Shown here one piece after another: positions 38,177-47,870 of a stretch of 64,000 nucleotides of DNA. The translations under genes were made by a program, and so were the position numbers. The notes beneath the pieces are model-generated. The model saw only the letters and a program-made list of their open reading frames with translations, did not search any database and had not been told where the DNA came from. Origin of the DNA: RBG-16-34-14 sp963798865 (GTDB taxonomy: Bacteria > Bacteroidota > Ignavibacteria > Ignavibacteriales > Ignavibacteriaceae). The stretch is from contig CAWCVZ010000005.1 in the NCBI GenBank assembly GCA_963798865.1, positions 620,001-684,000 of the forward strand. Direction: 5' to 3'. Position 1 is the first letter of the stretch, and each line of letters begins with the position of its first letter.

Positions 38177-38376
38177 TTCAAAAGCAAAAGATATAATATC
38201 TCATTTTTGAACAGCCCGAATTAATTATTATAGTTTTTAATTTTTATTGGTGAATTAAATTCGAAAATCTTAATTTAATCCTGCTCTATTAAACAAAGTA
38301 TCCTTAACAAATTCCTGATGGGGAAATAGTTTTTTAAATAGAATAATTTTTTTCAAATGTTTTAAAGGGAATTCTA

Positions 38377-41091
38377 ATGAAAATCTTTTCTGCTTTTTTA
38401 TTACTGATTCTTTATTCAACAAACTTTGCACAAAACTACAGAGAAGTCAAAATTTATTTGAATAACATTTCTGATGTTCAGCAATTAATTAATTCCGGGA
38501 TGGAGTTCGATCATTTTCATTTTAATAAAGACAAAACCATAAATGTATTTATTGATGAAAATGATTATTCAATTCTTCAGAAAAGTAATTTTAACTATGA
38601 AGTTTTAAAGGACGATTGGATGTCATATTATTCAAGTTTGCCAGTAATGAATCGGGATGAGAGATTTTCAGCGCTGCAGAAAGTTGAACGTGATTACGGG
38701 ATAACCGGTTTTAACTACGGCTCTATGGGAGGTTTTTATACAGTAGCTGAAGTAAGTGCAAAGCTGGATGAAATGTTTGCTCAATATCCAAACCTTATTA
38801 CTCAAAAAATTTCAATAGGAAATTCGGTTGAAGGCAGACCGATTTATATGGCTAAAATATCTGATAACCCGGCGGTTAGCGAGAATGAACCGCAGGTACT
38901 TTATACAGCTTTGATTCATGCCAGGGAACCGGAAAGTATGGAACAAATGATATTTTTCATGTTTTATCTCTTAGAAAATTATGGAACAGATCCGGAAGTA
39001 ACATACCTTGTTAATAATAGGGAATTATATTTTGTTCCTATAATAAATCCTGATGGATATGAGTACAATCATACGATGAGTCCTTCAGGCGGTTATATGT
39101 GGCGGAAAAATAAAAAAGATAATAATGGGAATGGATCATTTCAGGAGGCAAGTGATGGCGTCGATTTAAACAGAAATTATGGACCAATGAATTACTGGAA
39201 TGCTTCAAATAGTGGTTCAAGTACGAGCCCTGGTAGTGAAACTTACCGGGGCACTGCACCATTCTCTGAACCTGAAACGCAGGCAATCAGGGATTTTATT
39301 GCAACAAAGAATCTGAGGTGTGCTCTTAATTATCATACTTATGGTAATTACCTGATTTATCCTTATGCTGCTCTCGATCATGAAACTCCTGACTCATCAA
39401 TTTTCAGAGAATATGCAATGGACATGACATCTTTTAATGGTTATACATATGGAATAGCATTACAGACTGTAGGATATTCTGTTAGAGGATCAAGTGATGA
39501 TTATTTTTATGATGGAGATGTTGTTGGTAATGGCGGAAAAATTATCGCGATGACTCCTGAAGTAGGCAGCAGCGGATTTTGGCCCTCTCAGAGTGAAATA
39601 ATTCCTTTAGCAGTAGAAAACCTGAGACCAAATCTTTACTATGCCTGGGCAGCAGGTGAATTTGTTAACTTAATAAATCCTTCATTTTCTCAACAGTATT
39701 TCAATCCTGGAGATCAGTGTGAAATCTCTATCCCCTCACTGAGAAACAAAGGTTTATCAGATGCTTCAGGTGTTACTCTTTCACTTACTTCAGATAACCC
39801 GGAAATAATTATTAATAACGGCAGCATATCTATTGGAAATATTCCGTCAAGAACTTCAGTAAATAATAGTCAAACATTTTCATTTACTGTGGGGAATAAT
39901 ATAGCTGCAGACATCAGGGTAAAAATGTTAGTTACTGTTTCCACTAATGGAACACCAATGCTTGTAGACACTTTAAGTTTTATTACAGGAACTCCCCAAT
40001 TTGTTTTTTCTGATACAACAAATAATCCTCTTACACTCTGGACTATAACAAGCACTCCAGTTAATCCGCATTGGGAAGCAACCACTTCGACATTTTATTC
40101 ATCGCCTGCTTCATATACTGACAGCAAAACCGGTAACTACAGTGACAATGCAACAGTAACTATGACATTAACAAATTCAATTGATCTTTCCTCATATCAA
40201 AATCCAAGATTAAGATTCTGGACGAAGTATGATATTGAAAGTAACTGGGATTATGGACAGGTTAAAATCAGTACAAATAATGGAACAACATGGATTCCCC
40301 TCCAGGGAAATTATACTGAACCGGGAACTGGAAGTTTTCAACCGAATGGCCAACCACTTTATGATGGAACTCAAAACAACTGGGTGAATGAGGAGATTAA
40401 TCTTTCAGCTTATACTGCTAACCAGGTCAAACTGAGATTTGAACTTAAAACCGACGGCTCGCAAACCAGGGACGGCTGGTATGTTGATGATATCGGGATT
40501 GCTGTTTATACGTTTGTACCAGTTGAGTTAACATCATTTTATGCAAAGCTTGCTGATAATAAAATTCTTTTAAAATGGGCAACAGCATCCGAATTAAATA
40601 ATTATGGTTTTGAGATTGAAAGAAAAGATGGCGGAACTGAAAAGTGGGATAAGATTGGTTTTGTAAATGGAAAAGGCAGCAGCGGGGAATTATCAAATTA
40701 TTCGTTTAACGATAAATCTCCTTTAGCTGGCAAATCATATTACAGGCTTAAGCAAATTGATTTTGACGGCAGCTACAAATATTCTGAAGTTGTTTCGGTT
40801 GAGTATAAAGGAGTTGCCAGCTATGAACTTTCACAAAATTATCCTAATCCTTTTAATCCATCTACAGTTATTAATTATTCAATTGCAAAACCAGGATTTG
40901 TATCATTAAAAATTTATAACATCCTCGGAGTTGAAGTTGCTGAACTTGTAAACGAATACCAGGAATCAGGGACTCATTCTTTCGAATTCTCTACTCAAAA
41001 ATTAAAAGATCCTATTGGATCAGGGGTTTATTTTTATACATTGAAAGCTGGAGATTTTATTCAAACAAAAAAAATGTTAATAGTAAAATAA
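38377..41091 (+). CDS. secreted M14 zinc carboxypeptidase with T9SS sorting domain
   Basis: The 904-residue protein has a signal peptide, an N-terminal propeptide-like segment, and an M14 domain with zinc ligands His181 and Glu184 in HAREPE, a later ligand in ALNYHTYG and the catalytic Glu in MTPEVGS. A beta-rich region and an immune-globulin/MAM-like segment with YFYAKLAD-type strands follow. The C-terminal sorting domain has NYPNPFNPSTVINYS. It is expected to trim C-terminal residues from peptides outside the cell. The frame is intact across several TTTAAAA tracts. Confidence 0.92.
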   Translation: MKIFSAFLLLILYSTNFAQNYREVKIYLNNISDVQQLINSGMEFDHFHFNKDKTINVFIDENDYSILQKSNFNYEVLKDDWMSYYSSLPVMNRDERFSALQKVERDYGITGFNYGSMGGFYTVAEVSAKLDEMFAQYPNLITQKISIGNSVEGRPIYMAKISDNPAVSENEPQVLYTALIHAREPESMEQMIFFMFYLLENYGTDPEVTYLVNNRELYFVPIINPDGYEYNHTMSPSGGYMWRKNKKDNNGNGSFQEASDGVDLNRNYGPMNYWNASNSGSSTSPGSETYRGTAPFSEPETQAIRDFIATKNLRCALNYHTYGNYLIYPYAALDHETPDSSIFREYAMDMTSFNGYTYGIALQTVGYSVRGSSDDYFYDGDVVGNGGKIIAMTPEVGSSGFWPSQSEIIPLAVENLRPNLYYAWAAGEFVNLINPSFSQQYFNPGDQCEISIPSLRNKGLSDASGVTLSLTSDNPEIIINNGSISIGNIPSRTSVNNSQTFSFTVGNNIAADIRVKMLVTVSTNGTPMLVDTLSFITGTPQFVFSDTTNNPLTLWTITSTPVNPHWEATTSTFYSSPASYTDSKTGNYSDNATVTMTLTNSIDLSSYQNPRLRFWTKYDIESNWDYGQVKISTNNGTTWIPLQGNYTEPGTGSFQPNGQPLYDGTQNNWVNEEINLSAYTANQVKLRFELKTDGSQTRDGWYVDDIGIAVYTFVPVELTSFYAKLADNKILLKWATASELNNYGFEIERKDGGTEKWDKIGFVNGKGSSGELSNYSFNDKSPLAGKSYYRLKQIDFDGSYKYSEVVSVEYKGVASYELSQNYPNPFNPSTVINYSIAKPGFVSLKIYNILGVEVAELVNEYQESGTHSFEFSTQKLKDPIGSGVYFYTLKAGDFIQTKKMLIVK

Positions 41092-41143
41092 TTTTTTTGG
41101 AAGATAATTTTTCAAAGCCATTGTAATTTTATATTGCAATAGC

Positions 41144-41803
41144 TTAACTATTTAATAGCGGCAATAACTCTTCAATCGAATTGATATAAGAATCTGCTTT
41201 TTCTTTTAACAAAATTTCTTTTCCCCTGTAACCATAGCAGGCAGCGCAGGTAAAGGAACCGGCATTCTTACCACAAATAATATCTAACTCGGTATCTCCA
41301 ACAATTAATGTCTCTTCAGGTTTCGTATTTAATAATCTGCATATTTCAAGCAGGGGTTCGGGATATGGCTTTACCGGGATTCCCGGTCTTCTTCCCATAA
41401 CATGATCGAAATATTTTGAAAGTTTAAAGTAATCAATAATTTTTTCTGCCTGGTCTTGTCCTTTAGTTGTAAGAAGTGAGATAAGAATTTTTTTTTGTTT
41501 TACCCCAGCCAAAGTTTTTTCAACAAAAGGATATAAATGAGATTGATCAATAAAATCAAAATAATATTGCTTATAAATGCTGATGAAATGTTCAATATCT
41601 GTAACATTAATTTTTAGTTCTTTAAAAATATCTGCGAAGTGATGCCCGATTCTTATTCTTAAATCATTTTCATTTAATAGATTTTCCACATTCAATTTTT
41701 TTAAGGTCTTTATTGTTGAATTAAGAATAGTATCAAAAGAATTGACAAGAGTTCCATCTAAATCAAAACAGACATGATTAATCGGTATTTTCTTCCTCAT
41801 CAC
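41144..41803 (-). CDS. HAD-family hydrolase, phosphoglycolate-phosphatase type
   Basis: The 219-residue protein has motif I FDLDGTLVNSFDTI (nucleophile Asp in DLDGT), a helical cap, motif II near LISLLTTKG, motif III Lys in VKPYPEPL and motif IV GDTELDIICGKNAG. The architecture is subclass IA, like Gph. It probably removes phosphate from 2-phosphoglycolate or a similar small phosphoester. It is transcribed leftward and followed by convergent end of the M14 gene. Confidence 0.88.
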   Translation of the reverse strand: MMRKKIPINHVCFDLDGTLVNSFDTILNSTIKTLKKLNVENLLNENDLRIRIGHHFADIFKELKINVTDIEHFISIYKQYYFDFIDQSHLYPFVEKTLAGVKQKKILISLLTTKGQDQAEKIIDYFKLSKYFDHVMGRRPGIPVKPYPEPLLEICRLLNTKPEETLIVGDTELDIICGKNAGSFTCAACYGYRGKEILLKEKADSYINSIEELLPLLNS

Positions 41804-42213
41804 TATCGGCTTTTGTTAAGTTATCCACCTGCTCACCCCCGGCAACATTCGTCTATATTAATTCTGCAAAGCAGGCGTTGACCAAGACCAAGCACCAGAA
41901 TAATTTCTGTGGGTTTATAATGCAACGGAGAAAGTATTTTGGAATTATTCATTTTTGCGCTAAAAATCGTCAAAAAAATATTATAAAGATAATTTTTTTA
42001 TTGCTTTAATTAATTCAAAAAGTTAATATTCACCCGTATTTTTTGTCTTATATAAACGACAGAGTAATTTTTTCTTTTGTCACGGTGCTGCGACATTTTT
42101 TTTTAACAGTTATTTATTTCAAATAACGATTACAATTTATACAAATCATTGGTATGATTTTCGTTATTAAAGACAAAACTTAAACCAATACATTTAACAT
42201 AAGGAGCTCATCT
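41804..42213. other. 410-base intergenic region, no gene seen
   Basis: Both flanking genes point away from this region, so it must hold promoters for each. It is AT-rich, with poly-T runs (for example near 42101-42112). I see no reading frame, tRNA-like fold or clear repeat. AAGGAG at 42200-42205 is the ribosome-binding site of the rightward gene. Confidence 0.6.
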
Positions 42214-42636
42214 ATGAAAAAACTTATTTTCTTATTCTCATTTCTCCCACTGTTTATAATCGGGTTTCAGAAGGCAGCCCACGCCCAGTCTGAGCCGGTT
42301 CTTTATTTTTGCGAACGGTATGACAGTGATGACGGTGAAGTAAATGTAAGTGACAGGTTTACCACCGGTTATCTTACCGTAATGGTAAAATGCAATTACG
42401 CCCTGAATCTTGAGGATGTTTCAATACAATTCGATAAATATAATTCACGTTCTAAAAAATTTGAATACTATAAAAAGTTTAGTTATACAGTTGAGCCTGA
42501 TATGAAGTACATTTTCTTTGCAAAGAATAAGGATAGTGATTTGAAGTTTGAAGAACCTGGCTTTTACAGAGTTTTTTTACTTGATCACAAAGATAAAACA
42601 GTTGCAAGCGCTTTAATAGAAATCATTGAAGACTAA
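42214..42636 (+). CDS. small secreted protein of unknown function
   Basis: The 140-residue protein has a signal peptide (LIFLFSFLPLFIIGFQKAAHAQ) with cleavage after AQ. The mature part, LYFCERYDSDDGEVNVSDRF onward, is beta-rich with conserved-looking acidic and aromatic residues but matches no family I recognise. A strong AAGGAG site is eight bases before the ATG, and a terminator follows, so it is a single-gene transcript. Probably periplasmic or surface-exposed. Confidence 0.75.
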   Translation: MKKLIFLFSFLPLFIIGFQKAAHAQSEPVLYFCERYDSDDGEVNVSDRFTTGYLTVMVKCNYALNLEDVSIQFDKYNSRSKKFEYYKKFSYTVEPDMKYIFFAKNKDSDLKFEEPGFYRVFLLDHKDKTVASALIEIIED

Positions 42637-42655
42637 ATAATTTTTTCAAAATGGG

Positions 42656-42690
42656 AAAAGCGGTATCGATTAAATACCGCTTTTTTTATT
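42656..42690 (+). terminator. intrinsic terminator after the small secreted gene
   Basis: AAAAGCGGTAT at 42656-42666 pairs with ATACCGCTTTT at 42674-42684 around a 7-base loop, followed by T-rich sequence. It is 19 bases after the stop codon. Confidence 0.9.
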
Positions 42691-42754
42691 TTAAATAACT
42701 CACCATTCTTAATTTCATTTTTGGTTAAATTTATATTTATAAAATGGAATATCT

Positions 42755-43726
42755 ATGAATAAATTTTATGAAGTTATTATTGTTGGTGCAGGTCCTACAG
42801 GTTTAAACTGTGGTATCGAAGCAAATAAGAGAAACTTAAGCTGCCTTATTATTGAAAAAGGGTGCCTTGTTAATTCAGTATACAATTATCCTGTTAATAT
42901 GAGTTTCTTTTCAACTTCTGAACGGCTTGAAATTGGTGATGTGCCCTTCGTTTCACATAGTGATAAACCAACAAGAAGAGAAGCTCTTGAATATTACAGA
43001 AGAGTGAAATCATCCTGGAAACTTGATGTAAGAACATATGAAACGGTTATGGAAATTCTTGATTCCGAAAATGGCTTTATAGTTAAAACAGATAAAGATA
43101 ATTACAAATGCCGGAATGTTATTCTTGCTACAGGTTATTATGATAATCCCAATCTATTAAATATTCCCGGTGAAGATTTACCAAAAGTTAAACATTTTTT
43201 TGATGAAGCTCATCCGTATGCATATCATAAAGTGATTGTGGTTGGAGCGGGAAATTCGGCAGTTGATGTTGCGCTTGAAACTTTCAGGAAAGGTGCTGAA
43301 GTTACTTTAGTGGTGCGGGAACAAAAATTAAAGGAATCAATTAAATATTGGGTGAAACCGGATATTGAAAACAGGATTAAAGAAGGTTCTATAAAAGCAT
43401 TCTTTAATTCCAGGATTAAGGAGATAAGAGAAAAAGAGGTTGACCTTGATACACCAATCGGAAGCCTGACCTTGAAAAATGATTTTGTATTTGCTATGAC
43501 CGGCTACCACCCTGATTTTAATTTTATGAAAAAAAATGAAATAAGATTATTGGGTAATGATGAAACCTTGCATCCGGAATTTAATCCTAACACATTTGAA
43601 ACAAACCGGGAAGGAATTTTTCTCGCTGGTGTTGTTTGCGGAGGAATGGACACAGGCAAATGGTTTATTGAAAATTCTATTGCTCATTCAAAAGTTATTT
43701 TTGATTGCATAGAAAACAGGATTTAA
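42755..43726 (+). CDS. ypdA: YpdA-type bacillithiol disulfide reductase
   Basis: The 323-residue FAD/NADPH flavoprotein has two dinucleotide motifs (IIVGAGPTGLNCGIEA at 8-23 and VIVVGAGNSAVDVALE) and the YpdA-specific FSTSERLEIGDVPF and KPTRREALEYYRRV. There is no CxxC pair, as in YpdA. It should reduce the disulfide of bacillithiol or of N-methyl-bacillithiol, known from Chlorobiaceae. Bacillithiol synthesis genes are not in the window. It follows a terminator and precedes an aldolase gene. Confidence 0.88.
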   Translation: MNKFYEVIIVGAGPTGLNCGIEANKRNLSCLIIEKGCLVNSVYNYPVNMSFFSTSERLEIGDVPFVSHSDKPTRREALEYYRRVKSSWKLDVRTYETVMEILDSENGFIVKTDKDNYKCRNVILATGYYDNPNLLNIPGEDLPKVKHFFDEAHPYAYHKVIVVGAGNSAVDVALETFRKGAEVTLVVREQKLKESIKYWVKPDIENRIKEGSIKAFFNSRIKEIREKEVDLDTPIGSLTLKNDFVFAMTGYHPDFNFMKKNEIRLLGNDETLHPEFNPNTFETNREGIFLAGVVCGGMDTGKWFIENSIAHSKVIFDCIENRI

Positions 43727-43878
43727 ATTGGATCCTAAATAAAAACTATTAATGCTGTTTCTTAAAATCTGGTTAAACATAGAATCATTTACGATTGTAA
43801 ACACCTTCCTTAATTGAATCCAATATTGTTTAACTGTATTTTTACAGTGTATAAATTTAATTAATAACGGAGCTGATT

Positions 43879-44925
43879 ATGATAAATGAGATTAAAAAAT
43901 TACTTGGTAATGAAGCCGATTCATTGCTTGGATATAAGGCAAAATTTCCCAAAGAAAAACTTCATCTTCCGGGACCTGATTTTGTTGACAGGATTTTTTC
44001 TAATACAGACAGAAATATTAATGTCCTAAAAAATTTGCAATGGATATATAGTTCCGGGAGACTTGCAGGAACAGGTTATGTTTCTATTCTTCCGGTTGAC
44101 CAGGGAATAGAACATTCTGCAGGGGCATCATTCGCTCCAAATCCGGATTATTTTGATCCGGAAAATATTGTAAAGCTGGCGATAGAAGGCGGATGTAATG
44201 CTGTTGCTTCTACAGTTGGCGTTCTTGGAATGACTTCACGAAAATATGCTCACAAGATTCCTTTCATCGTTAAGTTAAATCACAATGAACTTTTAACATA
44301 TCCTAATAAATTCGATCAGATAATGTTTGCAGGAGTAAGACAATCCTGGGATCTTGGTGCAGCTGCTGTAGGTGCAACTATTTATTTTGGCTCTGAGGAA
44401 AGTACCAGACAGATTGTTGAAGTAAGCGAAGCTTTCCAGTATGCACATGAGCTTGGTATGGCTTGCATTCTATGGTGCTATTTAAGGAATCCTGAATTCA
44501 AGAAGGATAAAGATTATCATGTCTCTGCTGATTTAACCGGACAGGCAAACCATCTTGGTGTTACAATACAGGCTGATATTATTAAACAGAAGCTTCCTGA
44601 AAATAATGGCGGATATAATGCTTTAAAGTTTGGTAAGACTAACAAGAAAGTTTATTCTGATCTTACAACAGATCATCCGATTGATCTTTGCCGCTACCAG
44701 GTTATTAATAATTATATGGGAAGAGCAGGATTAATTAACAGCGGCGGTGCTTCAGGCGAGAATGATTTTGCCGAAGCCGCAAAGACTGCGGTTATAAACA
44801 AAAGAGCCGGCGGTATGGGTTTAATCTCCGGTCGTAAAGCTTTCCAGAGACCGATGAGCGAAGGTGTTAAGCTGCTTAATACAATCCAGGATGTTTATTT
44901 AACTAAAGAAATAACAGTAGCTTAA
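43879..44925 (+). CDS. fbaB: class I fructose-bisphosphate aldolase (DhnA/FbaB type)
   Basis: The 348-residue protein has the DhnA-type barrel: SILPVDQGIEHSAGASFAPN at about 72-91, PFIVKLNHNEL, VGATIYFGSEES, and the GRAGLINSGGASGENDF phosphate-binding end with GLISGRKAF. It should cleave fructose-1,6-bisphosphate using a Lys Schiff base in glycolysis and gluconeogenesis. ATG at 43879 has GGAG eight bases upstream. An intrinsic terminator follows directly. Confidence 0.92.
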   Translation: MINEIKKLLGNEADSLLGYKAKFPKEKLHLPGPDFVDRIFSNTDRNINVLKNLQWIYSSGRLAGTGYVSILPVDQGIEHSAGASFAPNPDYFDPENIVKLAIEGGCNAVASTVGVLGMTSRKYAHKIPFIVKLNHNELLTYPNKFDQIMFAGVRQSWDLGAAAVGATIYFGSEESTRQIVEVSEAFQYAHELGMACILWCYLRNPEFKKDKDYHVSADLTGQANHLGVTIQADIIKQKLPENNGGYNALKFGKTNKKVYSDLTTDHPIDLCRYQVINNYMGRAGLINSGGASGENDFAEAAKTAVINKRAGGMGLISGRKAFQRPMSEGVKLLNTIQDVYLTKEITVA

Positions 44926-44933
44926 CAAAAAAT

Positions 44934-44990
44934 AACCCCACTTATCTTCTGGTTGTTAACGGAATAACAGAACATGGTGGGGTTTGTTTT
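44934..44990 (+). terminator. intrinsic terminator after the aldolase gene
   Basis: AACCCCAC at 44934-44941 pairs perfectly with GTGGGGTT at 44977-44984 across a 35-base loop that may fold further; TGTTTTATT follows. It begins nine bases after the stop. The convergent cytochrome gene ends 22 bases further on. Confidence 0.75.
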
Positions 44991-45012
44991 ATTAAAGTCA
45001 AAGAAAAATAAT

Positions 45013-45435
45013 TTACTTCTTCTCCAGCAAATAATCCGCAATCTTTCCAAGATCTTTTATATCTATATTATTGAATGAAGGCATAATCATCCCTGGAAAT
45101 TGATCTACATACTTCTGGAATCTTTCTGTATCTGAAAAGGAAGTAGGATTGCGCAAGTAATTAATCAATTTATCTCTGCTCCAGTATTCAGCGACATTTT
45201 GTAATGAGGGGCCCATTCTTGTTCCCTGCAAATCATTCCCATGACATGAAATGCATCCAAGTTTAGCAACAAGTTCTTTAGGTGAAAGATTCTCGGAGGA
45301 CATACCTGTTTGCGGAACAGTAGAATTCATAGGGCCTGTTTGATCAGTTGCAGGTTCTTTTGTTAATCTTGATATTAAAAAAAGTATTATAAACAGAACT
45401 AAAAATGTTGCTATCCAGATTTGAGGTTTTGTCAT
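45013..45435 (-). CDS. membrane-anchored mono-heme cytochrome c
   Basis: The 140-residue protein has an uncleaved N-terminal membrane helix (about 7-23), a low-complexity linker, and one heme site Cys61-x-x-Cys64-His65 (CISCH). The likely distal ligand is a Met of MIMPSF. It carries electrons in the periplasm, tethered to the inner membrane; partners are not adjacent. This implies a respiratory chain, perhaps with a cytochrome oxidase. Confidence 0.88.
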   Translation of the reverse strand: MTKPQIWIATFLVLFIILFLISRLTKEPATDQTGPMNSTVPQTGMSSENLSPKELVAKLGCISCHGNDLQGTRMGPSLQNVAEYWSRDKLINYLRNPTSFSDTERFQKYVDQFPGMIMPSFNNIDIKDLGKIADYLLEKK

Positions 45436-45524
45436 TATTTAATCCGACATTAATAAAAACTTTGTTGATTTCATTCCGAGTTAAAAAAACTTTGCTTTTA
45501 TTTATCAAAACAAATGATAAATAC

Positions 45525-45600
45525 TGTCATTGCGATGGCGATTAGCCGAAGCAAGCTACCATATTAAACTTAGAGATTGCTTCACTCCGCTAGCAAAGAC
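45525..45600. repeat. dispersed intergenic repeat fragment (GTCATTGCGA type)
   Basis: The run starting TGTCATTGCGATGGCGATTA and ending near TTGCTTCACTCCGCTAGC resembles a dispersed intergenic palindromic family seen in many Bacteroidota-related genomes. Similar TCATTC-starting segments occur at about 57934, 59872 and 61545 in this window. It lies in the 273-base gap between divergent cytochrome and DUF255 genes. Confidence 0.4.
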
Positions 45601-45708
45601 CAAATAAGTTTGTTCATCAAGAAGTAATTTAGAGAAAATTTCTTATTTTATTTTTATGAAACATATTAAAAAAGTTAGCTTCTGACAACCTAAAGTGATC
45701 TTTCTAAA

Positions 45709-47793
45709 ATGGAAAAAGCAAACAAGCTTATAAATGAAAAAAGTCCTTATCTTCTTCAACATGCTTACAATCCTGTTGACTGGTATCCGTGGAATGAAGA
45801 AGCTTTTAAAAAGGCTGAAGATGAAGATAAACCTGTTTTTCTTTCCATTGGCTATTCTACTTGTCATTGGTGCCATGTAATGGAGAAAGAATCTTTTGAG
45901 GATGAAGAGATTGCAAAGCTGATGAATGATGTTTTCGTATCAATTAAAGTTGACAGAGAAGAACGACCGGATATTGATTCAGTTTATATGGCTTTTTGTC
46001 AGATGCTTACAGGAGGCGGAGGCTGGCCAATGACAATTATAATGACTCCGGATAAAAAACCTTTTTTTGCCGGGACATACTTTCCTAAAGAAAGCAGGTT
46101 CGGCAGACCGGGTATGAAAGAGTTAATTCCGCATATCAAAGAATTATGGCTGACTAAAAGAAATGAAATTCTAAATTCATCTGAACAGGTTTCTTCTGCT
46201 GTTGTTTCCTCTTCTAAGTTCATAGCCGGTACAGGGCTGGATGAAAATATTTTCAAAATTGCTTTTAAGGAATTTCAGGAAAGATATGATGAAGAGTTTG
46301 GAGGATTTGGGTCTGCGCCTAAATTTCCGTCACCGCATAACTTAATGTTTCTACTCCGGTACTGGAAACGATATAACAATGATGAAGCCCTTGAGATGGT
46401 TGAAAAAACTCTGACCGAAATAAGAAAGGGCGGAATTTATGATCATTTGGGATTTGGATTCAGCAGGTACTCAACTGATAAAGAATGGCTTGTTCCTCAT
46501 TTTGAAAAAATGTTATATGACCAGGCACTTTTACTAATGGCTTATATAGAAACTTATCAGGCTACGAATCAAAGTTTTTACAAGGAGACTGCTGAAGAAA
46601 TACTTTCTTACATAACTCGAGATATGACTTCTGATGAAGGAGGCTTTTACTCTGCTGAAGATGCTGATAGCGATGGCGAAGAGGGGAAATTTTATTTATG
46701 GACTCTTGAAGAAATAAAAAAAATATGCGGTGAAGATTCCGGTATATTCATAAAATATTTTAATGTAAAAGAAAAAGGTAACTGGGTTGATACGGTTAAT
46801 GAAGAAAAGAGTAAAACAAATATTCTTCATATAACAAGAGATATAAAAGAGTTTGCTTATGAATCAGGATTATCTGAAAATGAGCTAAAAGAAAAACTGG
46901 AAGACTCAAAACAAAAACTTTTTGCTGAAAGAGAAAAGAGAATTCACCCTTACAAGGATGATAAAATTCTTACAGACTGGAATGGATTAATGATTTCTGC
47001 TTTTGCTAAAGCTGCACAAGTAATAAATAATGAATCTTATTTGGATGCCGCAAAAAAAGCTGCAGATTTTATTTTAGCAAAAATGTTGGATGAAAATGGA
47101 AAACTTCTCCACCGGTACAGAAAAAATGAATCTGCTGTTTTCGGAAATGTTGATGATTATGCTTTTTTTATTCAGGCGCTTCTCGATCTTTATGAAGCAA
47201 CTTTTGATTCCAAATATATTAAACAGGCTTTAAATCTTAACGAAGATTTTATCAACCACTTCTGGGACATGCCTGAAGGCAGGCAAGGTAATGAGTTTGG
47301 CGGGTTTTTCTTCACACCGGATTATGGAGAGAAATTAATTGTAAGACAAAAAGAAATTTATGATGGAGCTGTTCCTTCAGGAAATTCTGTTGCAATGTTA
47401 AACCTTATCAGGATAGCAAGAATAACTGCAAATTCATCTTTTGAAGAGAAAGCAGATTTGATTAATAAAACTTTTTCATCATATATAAATAAATTCCCTT
47501 CAGGATTTACCTGGTTTTTAATTGCTCTTGATTTTGCAGTTGGGCCTTCAAAAGAAATTATTATTTCCGGAAATGATTATGATTTACTTCGGCAAAATAT
47601 TTTTAAAAAATTTATCCCGGCAAAAATAGTTTTACAAATTTCTTCCGGGAAAGATTCTATTCTTAAGGATGCTCCATATTTAAAAAATTATCTGCCTGCG
47701 GATAAAACTAAAGTTTATGTTTGCGAGAATTACATATGTAATATTCCTGTTGAAAACATTGAAAAGCTTGAAAAGACTCTTAGTAACCGGTAA
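45709..47793 (+). CDS. DUF255 thioredoxin-domain protein (YyaL/SSP411 type)
   Basis: The 694-residue protein begins with a thioredoxin-like domain (NKLINEKSPYLLQHAYNPVD, then GYSTCHWCHVMEKESFED with Cys-His-Trp-Cys) and continues as a six-hairpin glycosidase-like domain with MLYDQALLLMAYIE and GGFYSAEDADSDGEEGKFYLW. Members are cytoplasmic and their reaction is unproven. An odd PEGRQG insertion at about residues 522-527 is encoded by a GC-rich mini-palindrome (47270-47285) at a point where the protein otherwise reads FWD..GGFFFT. Confidence 0.9.
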   Translation: MEKANKLINEKSPYLLQHAYNPVDWYPWNEEAFKKAEDEDKPVFLSIGYSTCHWCHVMEKESFEDEEIAKLMNDVFVSIKVDREERPDIDSVYMAFCQMLTGGGGWPMTIIMTPDKKPFFAGTYFPKESRFGRPGMKELIPHIKELWLTKRNEILNSSEQVSSAVVSSSKFIAGTGLDENIFKIAFKEFQERYDEEFGGFGSAPKFPSPHNLMFLLRYWKRYNNDEALEMVEKTLTEIRKGGIYDHLGFGFSRYSTDKEWLVPHFEKMLYDQALLLMAYIETYQATNQSFYKETAEEILSYITRDMTSDEGGFYSAEDADSDGEEGKFYLWTLEEIKKICGEDSGIFIKYFNVKEKGNWVDTVNEEKSKTNILHITRDIKEFAYESGLSENELKEKLEDSKQKLFAEREKRIHPYKDDKILTDWNGLMISAFAKAAQVINNESYLDAAKKAADFILAKMLDENGKLLHRYRKNESAVFGNVDDYAFFIQALLDLYEATFDSKYIKQALNLNEDFINHFWDMPEGRQGNEFGGFFFTPDYGEKLIVRQKEIYDGAVPSGNSVAMLNLIRIARITANSSFEEKADLINKTFSSYINKFPSGFTWFLIALDFAVGPSKEIIISGNDYDLLRQNIFKKFIPAKIVLQISSGKDSILKDAPYLKNYLPADKTKVYVCENYICNIPVENIEKLEKTLSNR
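47270..47285. repeat. mini-palindrome inserted in the DUF255 gene
   Basis: TGCCT/AGGCA arms with core GAAGGC at 47270-47285. It reads in frame as MPEGRQG, the same kind of peptide as PAGRQAG from the palindrome at 9460. Confidence 0.55.
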
Positions 47794-47870
47794 AACCCCC
47801 GCAAAATAATTTTTCATAATCCCCTTAAATTCATTAAATTTATTTTTCATAAACTATCAGGTATTGAATT

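Noticed and set aside
41804..42213. Possible RNA gene in the large intergenic region
   Set aside because: No tRNA-like arms, conserved motif or terminator inside; treated as promoter DNA.
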